Shown here: one piece after another, positions 56,929 to 64,000 of the stretch | Layout of the letters: every line of letters starts with the position of its first letter | How positions within the stretch are numbered: the first letter of the stretch is position 1 | Notes under the pieces: model-generated | Database searches by the model: none | Told to the model about the DNA's origin: nothing | The model's input: the letters and a program-made list of their open reading frames with translations, nothing else | Program-made: the position numbers and the translations under genes | From: Paraspadella gotoi | Lineage: Eukaryota; Chaetognatha | DNA length: 64,000 bases | Direction: 5' to 3' | NCBI GenBank assembly: GCA_051294375.1 | Contig: CM119266.1 | Coordinates: forward strand, 8,803,339-8,867,338

Positions 56929-57598
56929 GCCAAGGATCCTCGTGTCCCGAGGATTAACATTCTAAATTCGAGGAAACTCCCTCCAATTTCGATAATGCCG
57001 ATGCTAGTGATCCAAAATCATTTTTTAGGAGCGGCTCAACACCTTTGTTTGGGGAAGGGTAGAATAGGATATCGCCATGCATCTTCACATAAGCACGAAT
57101 CCTGATGGGAAATATCCCTCGCTACGGATTTAAACGCGTCCATCGCATTGAATTACAGTTCGAAAATATTCTCCAACTGTAATGTATATATATATATATA
57201 TAATTGTATCTTTCATTGACTTAAAGTTTTGACAAATCCGTTTATTTTTTTTTTATGTTAGGTTCGAACCAACCATCTCAAAATTAAACTGGTACCTAAA
57301 GAAAAATTATAAAAGGAAAAAATCTGCAGAGAAAAAAAATGAAAAAAGGCACGAGGTTTTTGCATGACCGTCGGTAAGCGGGTTAAAAAAAAAAAGGAAC
57401 ATAAATAGGCATTTTCTAAGAAAAAAAAAGTGGTGAAAAAAAGTAAATAAAGCGAATACAAATTTAAAAAACATAAATCGGAACTATCGTATCTATGATG
57501 AATATATTCCATTCCTAAACCGGATTTCTCGTTTTCATTTCCCGCGACGAATTAATAAAAAAAAGAAAAGAAGAAAATTAATAAAAGAAGAAAATTTG
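52693..57598 (+). repeat. Insertion-rich copy A of a 4.5-kb direct repeat
   Basis: Colinear with 57,643-62,095 from ATTTTGTTTTTTCGACC through to the AAGAAGAAAATT run. It is about 10% longer because of scattered extra single bases. Its 52,785-53,030 segment covers the part lost in copy B's 208-N gap. This fits a raw long read inserted by gap filling. No gene recognised. Confidence 0.85.
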
Positions 57599-57617
57599 AA
57601 AAATCTCTCCCTTTTTT

Positions 57618-57642
57618 NNNNNNNNNNNNNNNNNNNNNNNNN
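57618..57642. other. 25-N spacer between repeat copies
   Basis: Fixed-length gap exactly at the junction of the noisy and clean copies. Confidence 0.95.
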
Positions 57643-59142
57643 ATTTTGTTTTTTCGACCAACGTATCTCTTTAATGAAAGAGCCTATAAGCCGCTTAATC
57701 ATTTATCATTTATCTCTCTCTCTCTCTCTCTCTCTCTNNNNNNNNNNNNNNNNNNNNNNNNNNNNNNNNNNNNNNNNNNNNNNNNNNNNNNNNNNNNNNN
57801 NNNNNNNNNNNNNNNNNNNNNNNNNNNNNNNNNNNNNNNNNNNNNNNNNNNNNNNNNNNNNNNNNNNNNNNNNNNNNNNNNNNNNNNNNNNNNNNNNNNN
57901 NNNNNNNNNNNNNNNNNNNNNNNNNNNNNNNNNNNNNNNNNNNNNTCTCTCTCTCTCTCTCTCTCTCTCTCACTCACATTAATACACTATCACCAAATCA
58001 ACACCTACCTATTTCTAAGAAATTCTTAAGAGATCACAAAATTCCCAGTTTTTATCCTGCATGAATTTCATCATTTTTCATGAATCACGATTTTCTCTAG
58101 ATCTCTTTCCTTCTATATTCCTTTCCTCTTTATCCTTTTATTTCCTAATCTTTCCTTTCTTTTCCCGCTATTTCCTTTACTTTTCTTTACTTACTTTTTT
58201 CTTCCTCATCTTTTTCTTCCTTTCCTTCTCTATTCCATTCCTTTTTTTTCCCTTTATTTTCTTTTCCTTTCCTTTTCTTTCCTTTTCTTTGATTCCCTTC
58301 CCTTTCCTTTCCTTTTTTCCTTTTTATCTTTTATTTCCTTTCACTCCCTTCCCCTTTATATCTTTTCTTTCCTTCCTTCCCTTTGCTTCTTCATCTTCCT
58401 TCTTCTTCCATCAAATCTCCCTTCCTTCCTTTCCTTCTTTAATATCTCCTTTTCTCCTCTCCTTCCAGCCTACGCGGAAAATCGAGGCTATTTTTATCTC
58501 TCTCTCTCTCTCCCTTTTTCTTTCCTTCTTTTTCTTTTTTCTTCTCTTATCTCTTTCCTTCTTTTCCTCAGTCATCTGTAGTCGATCGTTTTTCGCGCCT
58601 CCTCGTTTCTTTTCCTTTTATTTTTTTCTTTTTTCTTCTTAAAGATTCTTCTTTATTCAAAAGTTTTTATGATATGTCTTCATTTATTATATCTTATATT
58701 TATCGTTCATTTATTGTATTATATTCTTTTGATTGTGTTCACAGGACAGCACAAATAAACTCACACATTAACCCACTTTTTGGTGTCATAGTTAAAAATT
58801 ACTAAAGTTATTAATGCTCATTTATTAATCTATGAATATGTAAACTTTTTTTTCACTTAATTTGTCAAATCTTCTCTCCTTTTCTCATCTATTTCTTTGT
58901 CTCCTTCCATTCATCCTTCTCTTTTCACTTCTCTTTCTATTCCCCCTTGCGGATCGTCATTGTTTCCATTCTCTCCTTCTTTGTCTCCTTCTCTTCTCTC
59001 TCATTGTTTGTCTCCTGCCCATCATTGTTGTTTCAGCGACTCTAGATTGGCTTCGTCGGCTCAACTGACTCTAGCGTCTGCTTTCCAAGTTTTTTTTTCG
59101 CTACTAGGGGCGTTTTTTCTGTTCATCTAATCTGTTTTCCAA

Positions 59143-59190
<48 letters not shown>

Positions 59191-59474
59191 CCCCACTTCC
59201 CTCTCTCCCACTCTCTCACCACACAATCACTCAATTCGACCTCTCTTCTTTTAATAGTTCCTCTACTTTTTTTCTTTTCCTTCCTTTCAAACTCTTTGCC
59301 AAGATCTCTCTTTCTTTTCTTTTTCCTCTGCGGACAGCGGCCTCCCATTTTTTTTTTTCATTTCTTTTCTTTTCTTCATTTTCCTCTTTTCCATTTGTCT
59401 TACCCATCGTTACTACTTACCCTCAGCCTCACCCTCGGTCGTGATTCGGGTCAGACCGTCCCGAAGTGAGAAGC

Positions 59475-59514
<40 letters not shown>

Positions 59515-59945
59515 TCATCGTCGTCGGCATTAAACCGCTTTCGGGAGTGAAGCGGCGTGCACCGGCGTCACACCGTCAGCGAACGTGACTTTCTCGCTTC
59601 TGTGATTCTCACGCAATGGAGGCGAAAAAGTGAGACTCGAAAAATATCGACGGGAATTGTAACTCACCTTTTTTAAGCTGACTCTGTCGGAACGTTTTCT
59701 TACCAAACTTTCCTGCTGTGTTGTTATCCTGTAATGGGCATGGAGGCCCTAAACCACTATATCCTGTCCCAAGTTAGAGGCAAGATAGTTCAATTAGTGA
59801 ATAAATGGACATATTTGTTTTACTAATCCCATATGGTAGAATCAATTGCATCGGGTAGAAAAGTTAGTTGTCTATCATAGGAAACATTTTTTTGGACTAA
59901 AGAGTTTGTGAGAGCATACCAAAAGACTGCGGGGTGCTTACTTGT

Positions 59946-59991
<46 letters not shown>

Positions 59992-60440
59992 CATCGGGGA
60001 AGGTCTTGCAGATATCCTTCCTTTAAAAAAAGATTCCTTTCAAAAAAAATCTTTGAACCTTGAAATGCCTCGGCCTAAAAAGTTTCTTCTTTCCCAAGAC
60101 ATTTCTTAGAAATCAGAGGCCTTAAATTCACTTCACACCTCCCGACTAAACATCAGCCGTTAACCACCTCAAGATGACGTTAACTGTTACTACGGACGTT
60201 ACTATCGAAAAAGCGAGGCTCGCGCCCTCTTTCTTTTTCAAAGGCGCCATTTTTATCGTTCTCTCACTTAAAACGAATTCTTTTTCTTTTGGCGAAAAAA
60301 AAACACGAGGCGATGGTGAGACGTCTTAGACGGTTTTTAAGTCTGAGAATAAAAAGAAAAAAATTTTGTATGTATAATTGTATATAAAGGGAGAGTTTTA
60401 ACTAACAAATTGAAGCTATCCCTAGATGGATGTGATTTGC

Positions 60441-60486
<46 letters not shown>

Positions 60487-61424
60487 TCTACTCACGTCGT
60501 TTTCAGATTTGTTGAAAACGAAGAAAGACTCCGAAAATGAAGATAGTTTCTTCGGTTAAAAAACTTTATATATTTATACTGAACAGTAATTTTACTAAAA
60601 TTGAGAATAAAATAGAATTTTTTACAATGTGGCGTCTCAGCGGACATATATTTTTGTCCTATTCATAATTGACATCAGTTTTTTTTTTCTTTTTTTCTTT
60701 TTTAGGAAGTATTTTATTTTAACGATAAGAACAATAATTGGTACGATGTAAAAGATTAAATTACCTATAGATGACATTTTCAACTTTTTTCCCAGGACCT
60801 TTCTCATCTTCAAGTGATTAAATTACATATAGATGACAAATAGATGACATTTTCAACTTTTTTCCAAGAACCTTTCTCATCTTCAAGTGATTTCTGAAAG
60901 TCGCTTCATCGCGACTCAAAAATTGAAAAAAAAATATTTTCTGGAATTTTCGGTGAGAAAAGTAAACAAACGGAAGATCAAAATATTTTCCTTCTCTTTT
61001 TCCCTCACGCGAATCTTTTTCGCTTCCATCGAGAAGAAAATTTAAAATTCGAAATTTCGAAAAAAAAAAATAGAAAAAAAATTTAATAAAAAACTTTTTA
61101 AAAAAATTTACAATTAAAACAATTTTTAATCTCCTTTCCCTTTCTTCTTTTTAATTATCATTCAAGTCTTCGTCTTTCCCTAATCAACTTTTTCTTCCTC
61201 TTTATCTTTCCACCAATCATCGATCGAGCTCCGGTCACGTGATCCGGAACATTTCCTCTCCCCCGGATGTAATTTTCCAGCTCGGATAAAAGTCGTTTCC
61301 GTATTTTCCCCGTTTCTTTTTTTTCGTCACTCGTCGTTAAGAACGCTACTCAATTCGAAAAGAGAACGTTTCTCTTCTCGAATACTCGGTTCATCTCATT
61401 TATTTTTTTCCCTGGCAGTTGGAA

Positions 61425-61479
<55 letters not shown>

Positions 61480-62095
61480 AGGATCCTTGTCCCGAGATTA
61501 ACTCTAAATTCGAGGAAACTCCTCCAATTTCGATATCCGTGTAGTTGATCCAAATCTTTTTTAGGAGCGGCTCAACACCTTTTTTTGGGGAAGGTAGATA
61601 AGGATATCGCCATGCATCTTCAACATAAGCCGAATCCTGATGGGAAATATCTCGCTTACGGATTTAAACGCGTCATCGCATTGAATTACATTCGAAAATA
61701 TTCTCAACTGTAAATGTATATATATATATATATAATTGTATCTCATTGACTTAAAGTTTTGACAATCCGTTTATTTTTTTTTATTTAGTTCACCAACCGA
61801 TCCAAAATAAACTGTACCTAAAGAAAAAATTATAAAAGAAAAAATCTGCGAGAAAAAAAATGAAAAAAGGCACGAGGTTTTTGATGACGTCGTAAGCGGT
61901 AAAAAAAAAAGGAAAATAAATAAGGCATTTTCTAAAAAAAAAAAGTGGGAAAAAAGTAAATAAAGCGAATCAAATAAAAACATAAATCGAACTATCGTAT
62001 CTATATAATATATTCCATTCTAAACCGGATTCTCGTTTTCATTTCCGCGACGAATTAATAAAAAAAAGAAAAGAAGAAAATAATAAAAGAAGAAA
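57643..62095 (+). repeat. Clean copy B of the 4.5-kb direct repeat
   Basis: Contains a 208-N gap (57,738-57,945), C/T-rich sequence to 59,400, a GTC array (59,466-59,510), GA arrays (59,948-59,987, 60,444-60,484), a TC array (61,428-61,476) and AT-rich remainder. A possible start, ATGGAGGCGAAAAA, followed by GTGAGA lies near 59,616, but no protein can be followed from it. Confidence 0.8.
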
Positions 62096-62539
62096 TTGAT
62101 CGATTGCTCATTTGTTCTCGCGTCCCGAGTTTTTTTTTTCTTTTCTTATCTCAACTCCAGAAGTTTTTCCTCCGTTCTGACTTTTCTCCTTTTGCGATCA
62201 TCGAGGAGAAAAAAAAAGGAAGAAAAAAGGAAAGGAAAAAAGGGGAAAAAAAGGAGAAAAAACCTTTTTCTAAAAAAAGGGAGGCGAAAAAAGGAGTAAA
62301 AAAAAGAACTAAAAAAAGGATTAAAAATAAAAGGAAAGAAAGAAGAATCGATGTCGAGAAATTATCGAAATCGTTTCCTCTTTCTCGTCCCCTCCCTCTC
62401 TCCCTCCCTCTCTCCCTTCCTCTCTCCCTCCCTCCCTCCCTCTCTCCGTCGCTCCTCACTCGTCTACCAATCGTCTCGCTCTCCCTCAATTTCTCCCTCT
62501 CACTCTCTCCAAATCGTCGCGAGGCCGAAACAAACGCCG
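62096..62539. other. Possible promoter and 5' UTR of the next gene
   Basis: A purine-rich stretch (62,205-62,345), then C/T-rich sequence (62,376-62,515) immediately before the candidate start codon. No TATA box stands out. Confidence 0.4.
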
Positions 62540-62576
62540 ATGAAGACGCTAATTCTGATTTACTTCTGCCTAATGG
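62540..62576 (+). CDS. Candidate first exon: signal peptide of a secreted or membrane protein
   Basis: ATG at 62,540 encodes MKTLILIYFCLM, a basic residue followed by a hydrophobic core. A strong donor ATGG|GTGAGT after one extra base leaves phase 1. A short signal-peptide exon before a long first intron is a common layout. The rest of the gene would lie beyond a 154-N gap or past the window end, so the product is unknown. Confidence 0.4.
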
Positions 62577-63579
62577 GTGAGTTTAAAATACGTATTTACT
62601 TCTTTTTTTCGCGTTGTTGTCGTTGTTGTCGTTGTAATCGTCGTCATTTNNNNNNNNNNNNNNNNNNNNNNNNNNNNNNNNNNNNNNNNNNNNNNNNNNN
62701 NNNNNNNNNNNNNNNNNNNNNNNNNNNNNNNNNNNNNNNNNNNNNNNNNNNNNNNNNNNNNNNNNNNNNNNNNNNNNNNNNNNNNNNNNNNNNNNNNNNN
62801 NNNGGGGGGAGGTTCGTAATGATGGGCGAAGATGGGCGTCGTCGTCGTAGTCGTCGTTGTTGTTGTCAATGTAATTGCGATTGTGGATAATCAGACTTAA
62901 TCATTAGACTCTCTCTCGTTTCTCTCTCTCTCTCTCTCTCTTCTCTCTTCTCTTTCTCTCTCTCTCTTCTCTCTCTCTCGTCTCTCCCTCTCTTTTTAAT
63001 TCTTCTTCCTTTCTCTTCCCCTCTTTAAGTTGAACTACTAAGTGTCACAAGCAATTTCCGAATTGCTCTTCCTTCCATTAATCTCTTGTTTTTTTTTTTG
63101 TTTTTTTTTTATCAACTGCAATTAAAAAAGATTTTGATAGCATCAACCATTTGATAAATTTTAACTTAATAAAAAAAAAGTACATCTTTAAAAAAAATAA
63201 AACTTGATTTTCGCACCCTGGAACCCCGGTTACTCTCGGTCATTACCCCNNNNNNNNNNGCTGGTCTCCTCGCGGAGCCTGGGAATGTTTAGCCAATTTG
63301 TTTTTAAAAAGAATAAAAAAATTAAATAAGTTTTTTATTAATCCCGTGAGAACAGACATAGCGCTGTCATTTGGTACACAACGCTGATGTTTACTAACAA
63401 TTATTAACCACGGCATTGAGTAATGGACCTTATAGTTGTAACAACTAAAAACGAATTAATCTTGGTATGAGGCGATCTTTTGTCAAGTTTGCATATTCTA
63501 TTTTTTCCCCAATTTATTATAATATAATTTCAACTGTTTCAAATTGAGATTGTGTAGCGGCGGTTTCCACCATCCTTTG
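62577..63579. other. Spacer with gaps and (TC)n
   Basis: GTC triplets on both sides of the 154-N gap (62,650-62,803), TC at 62,911-62,990, then AT-rich sequence with a 10-N gap at 63,250-63,259. No further exon of the 62.54-kb gene was recognised. Confidence 0.6.
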
Positions 63580-63644
63580 ACTGATCAGTTTCACCCGCAA
63601 TTCGCGATCTGACTCTCTCTCTGGAATCGGTGAAACTGACCAGT
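63580..63644. repeat. Perfect-but-one 16-bp inverted repeat
   Basis: ACTGATCAGTTTCACC (63,580-63,595) and GGTGAAACTGACCAGT (63,629-63,644) pair with one mismatch around a 33-base spacer. It could be a hairpin, a dimer-binding site or the remains of transposon ends. Confidence 0.75.
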
Positions 63645-64000
63645 GAGCTTGCAGTCGACTCGCAGGAAATTCTCCGGGGCATTGTCGCCATAATTTTCCA
63701 TATTTACTGTCTCAAATTATTGTTTTCACAGAAAAAGGGAGGAATCTTATGTTCATTTTTTCCTTTTCCCCTTAACCCACTTTTCACCAGTTCCCATTAT
63801 GTCCCTTTTTACCATCTCCCCCCCCCCGAAATTGCCATTTCGCCATTACCACCCCCCCTTTCTCGATCGGTCGTCGGCGCAAAAAAAAAAGTTTATCACC
63901 GAACGAATTCGTCGCTTCTGGTTTTCACCGCAGATAAACGTCAGTGAGACTCGGGATTTGTGCGACCAAGCAATTCCAATTTCGAGGGACCAATCGATTT
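63645..64000. other. No recognised gene at window end
   Basis: An open frame runs through 63,630-63,947 on the plus strand but becomes C-rich and Pro/Leu-biased. No splice sites or homology support it. Confidence 0.5.

Noticed and set aside
1-64000. CRISPR arrays, bacterial operons, toxin or defence systems, complete rRNA genes, viral genomes.
   Set aside because: Looked for spaced direct repeats, compact same-strand ORFs and known conserved segments; none present. The gene structure is plainly that of an animal nuclear genome.

Overview
The window is animal (metazoan) nuclear DNA from a draft assembly. It has long introns with consensus GT/AG splice sites, long (TC)n/(GA)n and GAC/TCG microsatellites, decayed transposons and ten blocks of N. 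It has no bacterial operons, rRNA, CRISPR array or complete tRNA. The extreme density of dinucleotide repeats suggests an invertebrate, perhaps a crustacean-like arthropod, but the sequence does not settle this.

Two genes can be read with confidence. On the minus strand (about 18.5 kb down to 6.2 kb) lies an intracellular adaptor with two tandem Disabled-type phosphotyrosine-binding (PTB) domains joined by a Ser/Thr-rich, acidic linker. Its last eight exons (14.95 to 6.2 kb) join in phase. The two exons for the first PTB domain (18.4 and 16.55 kb) are recognisable, but one has frame breaks and the other ends in the wrong phase. On the plus strand (29,846-32,321) is a complete five-exon alpha-L-fucosidase of family GH29 with signal peptide, nucleophile Asp215, acid/base Glu279 and a poly(A) signal. 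The His and Trp usually found in two of its substrate-site motifs are Asn48 and Phe61. Other coding candidates are weak: a signal-peptide first exon at 62.54 kb, possible exons at 3.86, 20.37, 43.2 and 45.6 kb, and unrecognised ORFs near 48.8 and 49.8 kb.

Much of the rest looks like assembly history. The fucosidase locus (29.7-34.3 kb) is followed by a second copy (34.3-39.1 kb) that differs mainly by scattered one-base insertions breaking every exon. The block 52.7-57.6 kb repeats at 57.6-62.1 kb in the same style, and 1-423 is repeated inverted at 2,424-2,996. Three gaps are exactly 25 N. These patterns fit uncorrected long reads placed by a gap filler, so the copies should not be counted as gene duplications. 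They do add information: the second fucosidase copy supplies a GC-rich sequence missing from the first, and it carries a 908-bp transposon where the first copy has an intact TTAA site, probably a polymorphic insertion.

Mobile DNA includes a TTAA-targeting, piggyBac-like non-autonomous family (7,359-10,474 inside the adaptor's last intron, and 39,144-40,051), a Tc1/mariner transposase relic (15.8 kb), two tRNA-derived SINE-like segments, a dispersed repeat with GACC/GACA arrays and a palindromic tail (6.7 and 40.7 kb), and degenerate TTAGGG-like patches (21.8, 31.6 and 44.0 kb). Regulatory candidates are a dense CRE/TGACG cluster at 26.0-26.15 kb and two CpG-rich promoter-like blocks (17.0 and 47.55 kb) sharing a two-part motif. 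I found no convincing undescribed multi-gene system.
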